Source: Enorma massiliensis phI
GTDB taxonomy: Bacteria > Actinomycetota > Coriobacteriia > Coriobacteriales > Coriobacteriaceae
Length of the DNA: 64,000 nt
Assembly (NCBI RefSeq): GCF_000311845.1
Contig: NZ_HE978575.1
Span: 332,210-396,209 of the forward strand
Direction of reading: 5' to 3'
Shown: piece by piece, positions 1 to 9,487 of the stretch
How positions within the stretch are numbered: position 1 is the stretch's first letter
How the letters are laid out: every line of letters starts with the position of its first letter
Made by a program: the position numbers and the translations under genes
The notes under the pieces: generated by a model
Databases searched by the model: none
The model's input: only the letters and a program-made list of their open reading frames with translations
What the model was told of the DNA's origin: nothing

Positions 1-1629
1 GGCCTGCCCGGGGCGCTCCCCGTGCCCAACGAGCGCGCGATCGAGTACATCGTGAAGGCGGGCCTCGCCACCAACTGCGAGATCCAGAAGCATTCGATGT
101 TCTACCGCAAACACTACTTCTATCCGGATATGGCGAAGAACTTCCAGACCACGCAGGGTCCGGTGGCCTTCGCCATGCATGGCCGGCTCGATCTGGAGGT
201 TACCGGCCGCGGCGCCGCAGAGCGCCCGGAGTGCGCGTTCGGAGATGCGGAGGCCGAGAGCCTTGCCAGCGCGAGCGCCAACGCCGTGGGCCTCTCGACC
301 GCGATGTCTCGCGACCTTCCCGAAGGCATGGCATCGGGCGCGGGTTCGTCTGTTAAGCCGGACCATGCCGGCGCCGTGTCGACGATGAGCCAAAATGACC
401 CCGCCCCAGAAGAGGCAGCAGAAGGTGCCACATCGGCGCTGGCGGGCATGAGCGGGTACGACACCGCGAACCTCGCGGTCCCGGTGCGCCACGAGGACGG
501 CTCCTATACCGTCCCCATCCGAATCCTGCGCATCCACATGGAGGAAGATGCCGCCAAGATGGTGCACGTGGGCGGTGAAGAGGGCCGCATCGGTGGGGCG
601 GCAGAGAGCCTTATCGACTACAACCGCTGCGGTACGCCGCTCATCGAACTCGTCACCGAGCCCGACCTGCGCACGCCGGAGGAGGCGCGCCTCTTCATGG
701 AGAAGCTCCGCCGCATCTTCCTCACGCTCGGCATCTCGGACTGTTCGATGGAGAAGGGCTCCATGCGCTGCGATGGCAACGTGAGCCTGCGCCGCCGCGG
801 CAGCTCCAAGCTGGGCACGAAGACCGAGCTCAAGAACCTCAACTCCTTCAAGGCGCTGCACGACGGTCTTGCGTACGAGATCTGCCGCCAGGCGGAGGTG
901 CTCGAGGAGGGCGGCGAGATCTACCAGGAGACGCGCCACTGGGAGCCCAGCCGCAAGCGCACGGTGGTCATGCGCACCAAGGAGACGGCGGACGACTACC
1001 GGCTCTTCCCGGATCCCGACCTTGCGCCCTTCGACCTTTCGGATGCCTTCATCGAGCATTGCCGTGCGGAGATTCCCGAGTTGCCGGACGCCAAGCGCGA
1101 TCGCTACGAGCGCGACTTCGGGATCAAGCGCGCCGACGCCGAGCAGATTGCCGGCGACCCCGAGACCGCTGCGTTCTTCGAGACGGCGGCAGGCGTGGTC
1201 GCGGCGGGCAAGGAGGCCCAGACGGTCGCGAACCTCATCGTGAACGAGCTGCCCGCCCATCTTCGGGCCGCGGGTTGCACGCTTGCGGAATCGGGGCTCG
1301 AGCCCGCGCAGGTGGCATCGCTCGCCAAGCTGCTTGCCTCGGATGCCATCAGCTCGAACCAGGGACACGAGGTCTTCGAGGCCATGGCCCAGACGGGCGA
1401 CGACCCCGAAAAGATTGTGGACGAGCGCGGCATGCGCCAGGTGAGCGACGCCGGGGCGCTTCAGGCGTACGTTGACGAGGTGCTTGCCAACTGCCCCGAC
1501 CAGGCCCAGCAGTATCGCGACGGCAACCAAAAGGTGCTCGGCTTCCTTGTTGGGCAATGCATGCGGGCGAGCAAGGGGCAGGGCAATCCCAAGCTCTTCA
1601 ACGAGCTCTTGCGCCAGGCACTGTCGTAG
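1..1629 (+). CDS. gatB: Aspartyl/glutamyl-tRNA(Asn/Gln) amidotransferase subunit B (5' partial)
   Basis: GatB converts misacylated Glu-tRNA(Gln) or Asp-tRNA(Asn) to the amide form as part of GatCAB in the cytosol. The frame is open from base 1 and enters in the catalytic N-domain (LPGALPVPNERA); the true start lies upstream, and the GTG at 22 is an internal Val. Conserved GatB segments follow: HYFYPD, RIHMEEDA, NRCGTPLIELVTEPD, ELKNLNSFK, and the C-terminal YqeY/tail motif VGQCMRASKGQ. Odd feature: about 95 extra residues (roughly 185-480), rich in Ala, Ser, Glu and Gly, split the usual short link between the GRLDLEV strand and RIHMEEDA. No break in frame accompanies the insert. A terminator follows the TAG. 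Family assignment is certain; the role of the insert is unknown. Confidence 0.97.
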   Translation, partial: GLPGALPVPNERAIEYIVKAGLATNCEIQKHSMFYRKHYFYPDMAKNFQTTQGPVAFAMHGRLDLEVTGRGAAERPECAFGDAEAESLASASANAVGLSTAMSRDLPEGMASGAGSSVKPDHAGAVSTMSQNDPAPEEAAEGATSALAGMSGYDTANLAVPVRHEDGSYTVPIRILRIHMEEDAAKMVHVGGEEGRIGGAAESLIDYNRCGTPLIELVTEPDLRTPEEARLFMEKLRRIFLTLGISDCSMEKGSMRCDGNVSLRRRGSSKLGTKTELKNLNSFKALHDGLAYEICRQAEVLEEGGEIYQETRHWEPSRKRTVVMRTKETADDYRLFPDPDLAPFDLSDAFIEHCRAEIPELPDAKRDRYERDFGIKRADAEQIAGDPETAAFFETAAGVVAAGKEAQTVANLIVNELPAHLRAAGCTLAESGLEPAQVASLAKLLASDAISSNQGHEVFEAMAQTGDDPEKIVDERGMRQVSDAGALQAYVDEVLANCPDQAQQYRDGNQKVLGFLVGQCMRASKGQGNPKLFNELLRQALS

Positions 1630-1757
1630 GGTTTTCGACGGCCGGTAGGCAAAAGCGGCCCGTTTGCGGCTCTGCAAGCGAAGTGCGGCTCGCCGGCTGC
1701 CCGGCAGGGGAAGAGCAACTCGCCGGCTGCCCGGTAGACAAAGCGCTCTCGGCTTTC

Positions 1758-1789
1758 AAGCGGGTGGGACGATGTCCCGCCTGCTTTTT
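1758..1789 (+). terminator. Rho-independent terminator of gatB
   Basis: A stem AGCGGGTGGGAC / GTCCCGCCTGCT (10 of 12 pairs) with a 3-base loop is followed by TTTTT, about 130 bases after the gatB stop. Confidence 0.75.
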
Positions 1790-1796
1790 GCTATGA

Positions 1797-1864
1797 AAAA
1801 CGTGTACACGAGCGTCACGAAAAGCTCGAAATAAGGCATTTTTTGACGCTCGTGTACACGTTTT
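1797..1864. repeat. Inverted-repeat element, family 1, copy 1
   Basis: Two perfect 21-base arms (1797-1817 and 1844-1864), each containing GTGTACACGAGCGTCA or its complement, flank a 26-base A/T-rich spacer. A second copy with the same arm core and a similar spacer lies at 16678-16743. The element directly follows the gatB terminator and overlaps no gene. The rest of 1630-2124 shows no supported gene. It could be a small palindromic mobile repeat, a strong bidirectional terminator or a protein-binding site; the sequence alone does not decide. Confidence 0.8.
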
Positions 1865-2124
1865 GCTCCGTGGGTCGCGGCCTGAGCGGCGCGGTGCAGA
1901 AGCCCCGTTGTCCTAAACCCCGTGCAGGCGATCATGATTGACGGCATGGAAGCCCCGCGCGGGCGACCATGAAAGCCGTCATGGTCGTATAAACCCACTG
2001 ATTCGAGGCTCGAACATGTTGACGGCAGCTTCTTACGAGGCGAGCCGTTCCGCTGCCGTCCTTAGCACCCGCGCGTTTCATGGGTATAACGGTCGAAAGA
2101 CTGACTGCGCAGGAGGCGGTGTGC

Positions 2125-3384
2125 ATGACGTTCAGCCCGTTTACCGACGACCAAGGCAATCCCAAGGATTTGGCCAACGTGACGTTTGCCGACCTTGCTC
2201 AGCTCGCCGATATGGACGAAGGCTATGTGCTTGAGTTCAAGCAGTCGCTCACGGTGGGCGTGAAGCGCAAGATTCCTAAGATCATCGCGTCGTTTGCTAA
2301 TTCACGGGGAGGGTGGCTGGTCATCGGCATCGCGGATGACGACCATGCCGTGTGCCCCGTTCCGCGCCTTTCGGCGGACTACGGCCAGCTTATCGGGGAG
2401 CTGTGCCGCAGGCACGTTTCTCCCGCCCCTCCCTTCGATGTGCGCTTCATCGCCGATCCCGATGCTCCCGACCAGGGGGTTGTCGTGGTGCGTGTAGATG
2501 AAGGGCGTTTTCCGCCCTATGTGGCCGATGGCGTGGTGGAGATTCGCGAGGGCTCGACGTCCGGGCCCGCCGCTGGTTCTGCGCTTGTGGAGCTCTACGA
2601 CAAGGCGACGCGTCGTGCGGCGCAGATTACCGATTTCTGCCGCCGAACGGTCTACTTCTCGTCCGCGGTGCCGTTGTTCGATTTGTACCTCTTCCGAACG
2701 GGTTCCACGCGGGAAACCTCGTCGCGCGAGGTGATCAACGCCCGCGCCGATGCCATGCGCCGAGCTTTCGAGGCCCAGGGGTTCAGCTGCCATATCCAGC
2801 ATGCGCACGATTCGCTCATCTTTCGTGCGTCGGTGGCGTTTGCGGACATGATGCCGCATTCGGCGATTGAGCTTTTCCCGGACGAGTCGATGAAGCTCAC
2901 GGTGCCGGCGGTGCTTCTTGAGGGGAAGGAGCGCGAGGGCGCGCTTGCGGAGTTGGGCACGGCGTGTGGGCTTGCGGCTACGGACAAGATGGATGTGATG
3001 TCGGCGGCGAGTACGCTTGCGCGCGTGACGCGGATGGCTTCGGTGCTCGACCGTTATGTTCGCTATCGCGAGGCGCGTTGGCGCGAGTATGCGACGGCGT
3101 ACGAACTCGAGAACATGGCAGGCGTGCTGCTTTGGTCCGATGAGCCGCTCTATATCGATTACGTTCGGAGCCATGGGCCGTTATTCTGCGGCACGACGGA
3201 TTGCCGGAGCCGTGTGAGGTATCTCGATGACGGCGAGCACGACTCGTTCCGCGCGCGGCAGTTTGCTGGCAGCCACTTCTTTGAGGCGTGCGGCTTGCCG
3301 CTTGGTTCTCCCGACGATGACGATAACCGTCTGGTCGATGCTCTGCTGCGCACGGAGCGCGGAGCTCGCCGCGAACGTGCGTGA
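2125..3384 (+). CDS. AlbA_2 (Schlafen-type) domain protein
   Basis: A 419-residue protein. Its N-terminal third has the AlbA_2 / Schlafen-AAA_4 pattern: EGYVLEFKQSL followed by IASFANSRGGWLVIGIADD, then a variable C-terminal region without a recognised domain. AlbA_2 domains bind nucleic acid and occur in putative transcription regulators and some defence proteins; no substrate can be named here. ATG 2125 is chosen because AGGAGG lies 8 bases upstream. An in-frame ATG at 2080 has no ribosome site. The gene stands alone between the gatB repeat and ssrA. The stop is followed by about 210 bases without a gene before tmRNA. Confidence 0.8.
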   Translation: MTFSPFTDDQGNPKDLANVTFADLAQLADMDEGYVLEFKQSLTVGVKRKIPKIIASFANSRGGWLVIGIADDDHAVCPVPRLSADYGQLIGELCRRHVSPAPPFDVRFIADPDAPDQGVVVVRVDEGRFPPYVADGVVEIREGSTSGPAAGSALVELYDKATRRAAQITDFCRRTVYFSSAVPLFDLYLFRTGSTRETSSREVINARADAMRRAFEAQGFSCHIQHAHDSLIFRASVAFADMMPHSAIELFPDESMKLTVPAVLLEGKEREGALAELGTACGLAATDKMDVMSAASTLARVTRMASVLDRYVRYREARWREYATAYELENMAGVLLWSDEPLYIDYVRSHGPLFCGTTDCRSRVRYLDDGEHDSFRARQFAGSHFFEACGLPLGSPDDDDNRLVDALLRTERGARRERA

Positions 3385-3597
3385 CGCAGCGACGGGGTCG
3401 GCATGCGTGCTGCCCATGGGATTGAATTCGCCGCGGCAGGGGTATATGCGGGGCCCGTGCGTGGTACACTACAATACTCACCCGGACAACGCGTGCTTTG
3501 CGAGCTGCGTCCGGCGCGTTCTTTGACAGGTCGAGTGCGGTTGCTCGCATGCCGGCGCGGTGCGCCTCTGCGATGCGGCTTGCCCAGACCGTCCTTC

Positions 3598-3965
3598 GGG
3601 GGCGACTGGTTTCGACACGATAGCTCTGAGAGAGGAAGCAGGCCGTGGTCTCCTCGCCACGCTAAACAGGGGTACTGTCAAAATGAATTGACAAGAATTC
3701 TTCTTACGAGCCCCAGCTGGCTCTTGCTGCTTAATTAATTAGCGGCACGCCAAACCCGGGAATTCCCCGCCCCGGGCGCGGTGTCATGTTAGGGGAATGC
3801 TCCCGCGCACGTAATCGGTATGGCGCGGGCTAAGACTGAACCGGTTGGGATGCCGCGAGCGTGTCACTGCGCGCAACGCGTCCGAGATTAAACCAGTGAC
3901 TGAGCCTGGAGATGCCGATCAGGGGGCTTTCGTGGACCGGAGTTCGATTCTCCGCGCCTCCACCA
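3598..3965 (+). ncRNA. ssrA: Transfer-messenger RNA (tmRNA)
   Basis: Rescues stalled ribosomes by acting first as an alanyl-tRNA and then as a short mRNA that adds a degradation tag. The 5' end GGGGGCGACTGGTTTCGACA and the 3' T-arm/acceptor GGAGTTCGATTCTCC...CTCCACCA pair as in all tmRNAs. The tag frame ends KNSSYEPQLALAA with TAA at 3732-3734. The resume codon is probably GAC at 3690, giving DKNSSYEPQLALAA, but the exact first codon is inferred. The CCA is encoded. A strong terminator follows 9 bases later. SmpB is not in the window. Confidence 0.97.
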
Positions 3966-3973
3966 ACTGTTAC

Positions 3974-4006
3974 AGCAGGTAGATATCGCTATCTACCTGC
4001 TTTTTT
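3974..4006 (+). terminator. Rho-independent terminator of ssrA
   Basis: A perfect 12-base stem (AGCAGGTAGATA with its complement) around a TCGC loop runs into TTTTTT. Confidence 0.9.
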
Positions 4007-4210
4007 GTTGTACGCAAAATACCTGACGGGGCTCCGTACCCCGGCAATTGGCTCCGTTCGAGCGGGCATATCCGCCCCGTCCGCTCGCGATGTGCGCCTC
4101 GTCGGGCCGATGTCTTTCTTCGCAGATTCGAGATGCGGGCGTATGTAGAGGCTAATGGGGTAGAAGAGCCTGAAGCACAGCGATGCATACGATACGAAAA
4201 GGGTGCGGAC

Positions 4211-5200
4211 ATGCAGCAGGATACACATGAGGTCGGACATCACGACAGCCCTTGGCAAGGCGGCGGAGCGAGCGCTGCCATGCCGGCTTCAAGCGACTTC
4301 GGTACCGGTGAAAACGCCGCCGGGCCGGGAGCGGGCAAATCGGCGGGTGCGGGCAAATGCGCGCTCATCCTCGAGGGCGGCAGCTTTCGCGGGCAGTTCA
4401 CGGCGGGCGTGATCGATGTCATGCTCGAACAGGGCGTCGACCTTCCCGCCTGCTACGGTGTGTCTGCGGGCGCGCTGAACGGCCTGAACTACAAATCGCG
4501 TCAAATCGGGCGCGTCAACCGTATCAACCTCGCGTTCTGTGATGATCAACGCTACGTGGGGTCGCGCGCGCTTGCGGCGAACGGAAGCTTGATCGGGTAC
4601 GACTTCCTGCTCTTCGATGTTCAGGACCGCATCGACCCGTTTGACAACGAGGCGTATCGCGCAAACCCCATGAAGCTATTCGCCACCGTCACGAACATCA
4701 TGTTCGGTACGGCCGAGTACCCCGAGGTGCAAGACGCCTCGCTCGACATCGATGTGGTTCGCGCCTCAACCTCGCTTCCTCTGGTCACACAGCCCGTTGA
4801 GCTAAATGGCAGCCTCTACCTCGACGGCGGCGTGGCCGATTCCGTGCCTATCGAGCACGTGCTCGAGGAGGAGGGGTATGACCGCGCGATCGTGGTGCTC
4901 ACCCAGCACCGAGGCTACCGCAAGTCTCCGTACGAGCTCATGCCCGCAGCACGCGCCCGCTATGCCGCCTATCCCTATCTGCTCGATGCCCTCTCCACAC
5001 GCCATGAGCGCTACAACGAGCAGCGCGAGCATATCTGGGCTTACGAGCGCGAGGGGCGGGCTCTCGTGGTTGCGCCGCCTCACCCGGTAACGGTGGGGCA
5101 CGTTGAGCGCGACGCGTCGAAGCTTCTCGAGCTCTACATAGCGGGAAGGCAAGAGGCTACGCGTATGCTTCGCCAGATCAAGGAGTTCGCAGAGCGATAA
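4211..5200 (+). CDS. Patatin-like phospholipase family protein
   Basis: A 329-residue predicted serine acyl hydrolase of the bacterial patatin family (RssA/YjjU type). Visible: an oxyanion-hole segment LEGGSFRGQFTAG, the nucleophile elbow GVSAG, and the dyad aspartate in DGGVADS. The first 60 or so residues are a Gly/Ala-rich low-complexity leader before CALILEGG. Start ATG 4211 has AAAAGGG 8 bases upstream; an in-frame start at 4133 lacks one. No signal peptide is seen, so it is probably cytosolic or membrane-associated. The substrate is unknown; phospholipid or acylglycerol is the usual guess. It sits between ssrA and nox without operon spacing. Confidence 0.9.
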   Translation: MQQDTHEVGHHDSPWQGGGASAAMPASSDFGTGENAAGPGAGKSAGAGKCALILEGGSFRGQFTAGVIDVMLEQGVDLPACYGVSAGALNGLNYKSRQIGRVNRINLAFCDDQRYVGSRALAANGSLIGYDFLLFDVQDRIDPFDNEAYRANPMKLFATVTNIMFGTAEYPEVQDASLDIDVVRASTSLPLVTQPVELNGSLYLDGGVADSVPIEHVLEEEGYDRAIVVLTQHRGYRKSPYELMPAARARYAAYPYLLDALSTRHERYNEQREHIWAYEREGRALVVAPPHPVTVGHVERDASKLLELYIAGRQEATRMLRQIKEFAER

Positions 5201-5434
5201 GGGAGCACGTTCAGCCATCCGTTGTCGGGCGCATGGGGCTTGTGGGCGCATGGGGCTCTCGTTCGGTGACGATCGAGGTGCTGCCACGCGCGCCGCCGCA
5301 CGTCCTATTACCGAGTGCCTATGGGCCGTTTACAGAATTGATATTGTTTAAGCAGCATATTTTCGATATGGTCGAACTACCGAATAGCCTCGCACGTCCA
5401 AGTTGCGCTTACCAGCGCGAGAGAGGGGAATGAG

Positions 5435-6769
5435 ATGAAGACCGTCATCGTTGGAGCCAACCACGCCGGAATCGCTGCCGCCAACACGCTGCTCGACACC
5501 TATCCCGATCAAGAAGTGGTGATGATCGACCGTAACACCAACTTGAGTTATCTCGGCTGCGGTACCGCGCTTTGGGTGGGCCGCCAGATCGATTCCGTCG
5601 ACAAGCTCTTCTATACCAACAAGGACGCATTTGAGGCCAAGGGCGCCCAAGTTTTTATGGAGACCGAGGTCACGAGCATTGATTTCGACGCTCACCTGGT
5701 GAGCTGCCACCCGCGCACGGGTGCCGACTTTACGATCAAGTACGACAAGCTCGTGTTGGCAACTGGCTCGCTCCCGATTGCGCCCAAGCTGCCCGGCCAC
5801 GACCTCGCGGGCATCAATTTCCTCAAGCTCTTCCAAGAGGGCCAGGAGGTTGATCGTCAGATTTCCGACGATTCCGTGGAAGACGTCGCGGTGGTGGGCG
5901 CTGGGTATATCGGCGTCGAGATCGCCGAGGCGGCCAAGCGTCGTGGCAAGAACGTGCGCATCTTCGACATTGCCCCCACGTCGCTTGCAAGCTACTACGA
6001 TCCCGAGTTCGCCGCTCTCATGGACGAGCGCCTTGCCCAGGGTGGAATCGAGTGCCATTTTGGCGAGGCCGTCTGCGCTTACGTGGGGGACGAGACGGGG
6101 CATGTACGCTCCATTACCACCGAGCAGGGCAGCTTTCCTGCTGACCTCGTGGTGAACGCCATCGGTTTCATTCCGAACAACGCGCTCGGTCGCGACCATC
6201 TTGAGCTTTTTGACAACGGCGCCTATCTGGTCGACCGTCACCAGCAGACGAGCGATCCAGACGTCTACGCCATCGGCGATTGCGCGACCGTCTACTCGAA
6301 CGCGTTGCACGCGACTACCTACATCGCGCTCGCCACCAATGCCGTGCGCTCGGGCATCGTTGCCGGTCACAACATCGGCGGCACGCCGCTCGAGTCCATC
6401 GGCGTGCAGGGCTCCAACGCGATCTCCGTTATGGGCCTGAACCTCTGCTCTACCGGCCTTTCGGTCCGTGCGGCCGAGAAGGCGGGGCTAGAGGTGCTCT
6501 ATACCGATTTCGAAGACCTCCAGCGCCCTGCATTCATGCGCGAGAACGCGCAGGTCAAGATTCGCATCGTTTACGAGCGTGGTAGCCGCCGCGTGGTGGG
6601 AGCGCAGCTCGCCTCCGAATACGACGTCTCGATGGCCATTCACCTGTTCTCGCTCGCCATCGAGGAGGGCGTGACCATCGACAAGCTCAAGCTGCTCGAT
6701 ATCTTCTTCCTGCCGCATTTCAACCAGCCGTACAACTACATCACCATGGCGGCGCTCGGCGCGGAATAG
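5435..6769 (+). CDS. nox: NADH oxidase / CoA-disulfide reductase family flavoprotein
   Basis: A 444-residue FAD/NAD(P)-dependent pyridine nucleotide-disulphide oxidoreductase. The N-terminal FAD site (IVGANHAGIAAAN) is followed by the single redox cysteine Cys42 in SYLGCGTA, the position of the sulfenic-acid cysteine in water-forming NADH oxidases. A second Rossmann site (VVGAGYIGVEIAE) and an FAD-binding YAIGDCA segment follow, and the C-terminal dimerisation domain ends near FLPHFNQPYNYI. It probably reduces O2 to water with NADH to protect an anaerobe; CoA-disulfide reductases share the same Cys. AGAGAGGGG precedes ATG 5435. The 230 bases upstream show no gene. Confidence 0.92.
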   Translation: MKTVIVGANHAGIAAANTLLDTYPDQEVVMIDRNTNLSYLGCGTALWVGRQIDSVDKLFYTNKDAFEAKGAQVFMETEVTSIDFDAHLVSCHPRTGADFTIKYDKLVLATGSLPIAPKLPGHDLAGINFLKLFQEGQEVDRQISDDSVEDVAVVGAGYIGVEIAEAAKRRGKNVRIFDIAPTSLASYYDPEFAALMDERLAQGGIECHFGEAVCAYVGDETGHVRSITTEQGSFPADLVVNAIGFIPNNALGRDHLELFDNGAYLVDRHQQTSDPDVYAIGDCATVYSNALHATTYIALATNAVRSGIVAGHNIGGTPLESIGVQGSNAISVMGLNLCSTGLSVRAAEKAGLEVLYTDFEDLQRPAFMRENAQVKIRIVYERGSRRVVGAQLASEYDVSMAIHLFSLAIEEGVTIDKLKLLDIFFLPHFNQPYNYITMAALGAE

Positions 6770-6892
6770 CGTTGCCGCGACGGCGCCCCGCGCTTCCATC
6801 TGCGGCGCTGCCAGAAGGTTTCAAGGGGGTTAACGGATAACTCCGCACGCTCAATCGTGATACTCTTTCATGCTATTGCATAAGAAAGATTT

Positions 6893-6915
6893 TCGAATGC
6901 AGTATTCTGCATGAT
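6893..6915 (+). promoter_or_regulatory. Probable ArgR operator (ARG box) before argC
   Basis: ATGCAG-TATT-CTGCAT (6897-6912) is a perfect inverted repeat, overlapping GAAT-N5-ATTC, which resembles the ARG-box half sites. It lies about 20 bases before the argC start, where a repressor of an arginine operon would be expected. An argR gene is not in the window. Confidence 0.5.
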
Positions 6916-6932
6916 TTGATTGCGGGGGAGTT

Positions 6933-8009
6933 ATGGCGTACACGGTGGGCATCGTCGGAGCGGCAGGGTATGCGGGCGTGGAGCTTGCGCGCATCCTGCT
7001 CGGGCACCCGGATTTCGAGCTTCGGGCGATTACGTCCAATGCCGATGCAGGGCAGGCGCTCGGTAGCGTCTACCCTGCGTTTGCCGGGGTAGAAGGCGCC
7101 GGCGACCTCGTCTTCTCCACGCACGACGACCCCGTGCTCACCACATGCGATGCGGTGTTCCTCGCCGTTCCCCATACGGCTGCGCTCGCTGCGGCACCGG
7201 GGCTTCTGGATGCTGGCGTGACGGTGATCGACCTCTCGGCAGATTATCGCCTGAGCGATCCTGGGACCTACGAGCGCTGGTACGGCGTCTCCCACACCTC
7301 GCCCGAGCTTCTGCAGGACCGTGCCTTCGGCCTTCCTGAGCTCTTTGCCGAAGACCTCGATCGCGCGGCGGAGCGCCATGCAGCGGGCGCGCCCGCGCTC
7401 GTGGCGTGCGCGGGATGCTTTCCCACGGCAACATCGCTTGCCGCCGCACCTGCGGTGCGCATGGGCTGGGTTGCGGAAGGCGGCCCTGTGGTGGTCGATG
7501 CCATCTCGGGTGTCACGGGTGCGGGCAAGTCGGCGAACGCGCGCACGCACTACTGCAGCGCCGACGAGAACGTCGAGGCCTACAACGTATGCCGCCACCG
7601 CCATACGCCCGAGATCGAGCAGATTCTCGGCCTGGCAGGGCGTGTGGTCTTCACGCCGCATCTGGCACCGCTCAAGCGCGGCCTGCTCTCCACCGTCACC
7701 TTGCCGCTCGCGCCGTCTGCTGCGAGCCTCACCGCCGAGGAGGCCGTGAGCGCTTATCGCAGCTTCTATGAGGGGCGGCCCTTCGTTCGCGTGCTCGACG
7801 CCGGCCAGGTGCCCAAGACATCGTCGGTGGCGGGCAGCAACGCATGCCAGATCGGTCTGGCGGTGAACCACGAGGCGTCGGCGCTCATCGCTATCGGCGC
7901 GATCGACAATCTCTGCAAGGGCGCTGCGGGCCAGGCGGTCCAGTGCGCCAACATCGTCTTCGGGCTCGACGAGCGACGAGGCCTTCCTTTGGTTGCGCTG
8001 CCGGTGTAG
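6933..8009 (+). CDS. argC: N-acetyl-gamma-glutamyl-phosphate reductase
   Basis: Third step of arginine/ornithine synthesis: NADPH-dependent reduction of N-acetylglutamyl-phosphate to the semialdehyde. 358 residues, normal length. The NADP site GIVGAAGYAGVEL is at the start, the catalytic cysteine is Cys162 in ACAGCFPTA, and HLAPLKRG and the C-terminal GAIDNLCKGAAGQAVQ are typical. GGGGGAG precedes ATG 6933. First gene of argC-argJ-argB-argD, with short gaps of 128, 84 and 38 bases, so co-transcription is likely. Confidence 0.98.
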   Translation: MAYTVGIVGAAGYAGVELARILLGHPDFELRAITSNADAGQALGSVYPAFAGVEGAGDLVFSTHDDPVLTTCDAVFLAVPHTAALAAAPGLLDAGVTVIDLSADYRLSDPGTYERWYGVSHTSPELLQDRAFGLPELFAEDLDRAAERHAAGAPALVACAGCFPTATSLAAAPAVRMGWVAEGGPVVVDAISGVTGAGKSANARTHYCSADENVEAYNVCRHRHTPEIEQILGLAGRVVFTPHLAPLKRGLLSTVTLPLAPSAASLTAEEAVSAYRSFYEGRPFVRVLDAGQVPKTSSVAGSNACQIGLAVNHEASALIAIGAIDNLCKGAAGQAVQCANIVFGLDERRGLPLVALPV

Positions 8010-8137
8010 CAGGCACGCTGCCGGTGCAAGTAGCAGGCGTGCCGTCGGCGCAAAGGGCGCGGTTTCCGTCGTTGCCCCTGGTGCCGCGGCTCGGTACACT
8101 GTGACGAAGTAGAAGCTGGACCAAAAGGGATGGACCT

Positions 8138-9403
8138 ATGAATATCGATGAGTTTGATGCGAGGATTCGCGCCGTGCCCAACGGAGGGGTTACGAGCGCT
8201 TTGGGATTCACGGCGGCGGGCGTGCACGCGGGCTTCCGCAAGGATCCCAAGCGCCTCGACATGGCGCTCCTCGTTGCCGACGAGGTGTGCCCGGTCGCGG
8301 GCACCTTCACCCAGAACCGCTTTTGCGCTGCCCCGGTTACGGTGAGCCGTGCCCATCTGGGCGGCGTGGGCTACGGCATGGCTCGCGGCGTCGTGGTGAA
8401 CTCAGGCAACGCCAACGCGGCGACGGGAGGAGCCGGCATCGCTGCCGCTCACGAGACCTGCGACATCGCTTCCCAGGTGCTGGGCTGCGAGCCCGAGCAG
8501 GTGCTCGTGTCGTCTACGGGTGTCATCGGACAGATTCTCGACATCGAACCCTTTGAAGAGGGTATTCCCGCTGCTGCCGATGCGCTCTCCCGCGCGGGCG
8601 GCTCCGATGCGGCCCTTGCGATCATGACGACCGACACGCACCCCAAGGAGTACGCCGTCACCTACGAGAGCCAGGCTGCGGGCTATTTGGGCAGCACGTT
8701 CACGGTGGGTGGCTGCTGCAAGGGCTCGGGCATGATCATGCCCAACATGGCAACCATGATCGCGCTCATCACCACCGATGCTCCCGTGCGGCCGGAAACC
8801 CTTCACGGCTTGCTGCGCTCCGCCGTGGACCAGACGTTCAACAGGGTGACGGTCGATTCCGACACCTCGACGAACGATACGTGCATCATGTTCGCCTCGG
8901 GCAAGGCTGCGCCGATGCTCGATCCCATCGACGAGGGCAGCGATGCCTACCAAGAGCTCGAGCGCGCCATCTATGTGGTGTGCGAGGCGCTCGCCCGTGG
9001 CATCGCCGCCGATGGCGAGGGGTCTACGAAGCTCGTGACCGTTACGGTTTCGGGCGCCGCTACGCCGCAGGATGCCGATACCGCTGCCCGCGCGGTCGCG
9101 AACTCGCCGCTCGTGAAGACCGCCGTGGCCGGCCACGACTGCAACTGGGGCCGCGTGGCGGCTGCGCTCGGTAAGTGCGGCGTGGCCTTCAACCAGGAGG
9201 ACGTCGATATCGACATCATGGACATCCCCGTGTGCCGGGGCGGTCTCACGGTGCCGTTCGATGAGGACGAGGCGCTGCGCCGGTTCGAGGCGCCGGAGAT
9301 CGTCATCGCGGCGGATCTTGGCGCGGGCGATGCCCAAGCCACGGTCTGGACCTGCGATTTCACGCACGACTACATTTCGATCAACGCCGACTACCGTTCG
9401 TGA
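8138..9403 (+). CDS. argJ: Bifunctional ornithine acetyltransferase / N-acetylglutamate synthase
   Basis: Recycles the acetyl group from acetylornithine onto glutamate, and in bifunctional forms also acetylates glutamate from acetyl-CoA. The 421-residue precursor carries the self-cleavage site at MIMPNMATMIAL: cleavage before Thr206 would create the beta-chain nucleophile. The oxyanion segment SSTGVIG and the C-terminal GHDCNWGRVAAALG are conserved. No separate argA is in this cluster, which fits the acetyl cycle. Second gene of the arg operon. Confidence 0.98.
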   Translation: MNIDEFDARIRAVPNGGVTSALGFTAAGVHAGFRKDPKRLDMALLVADEVCPVAGTFTQNRFCAAPVTVSRAHLGGVGYGMARGVVVNSGNANAATGGAGIAAAHETCDIASQVLGCEPEQVLVSSTGVIGQILDIEPFEEGIPAAADALSRAGGSDAALAIMTTDTHPKEYAVTYESQAAGYLGSTFTVGGCCKGSGMIMPNMATMIALITTDAPVRPETLHGLLRSAVDQTFNRVTVDSDTSTNDTCIMFASGKAAPMLDPIDEGSDAYQELERAIYVVCEALARGIAADGEGSTKLVTVTVSGAATPQDADTAARAVANSPLVKTAVAGHDCNWGRVAAALGKCGVAFNQEDVDIDIMDIPVCRGGLTVPFDEDEALRRFEAPEIVIAADLGAGDAQATVWTCDFTHDYISINADYRS

Positions 9404-9487
9404 ACCGGTCATTTTGGGACGGGGTTGTTTTGACCCACCGCGGGCCGGTGATCGGACCGGGCCCCGCAGGCGTATGGGAGGATGAGC

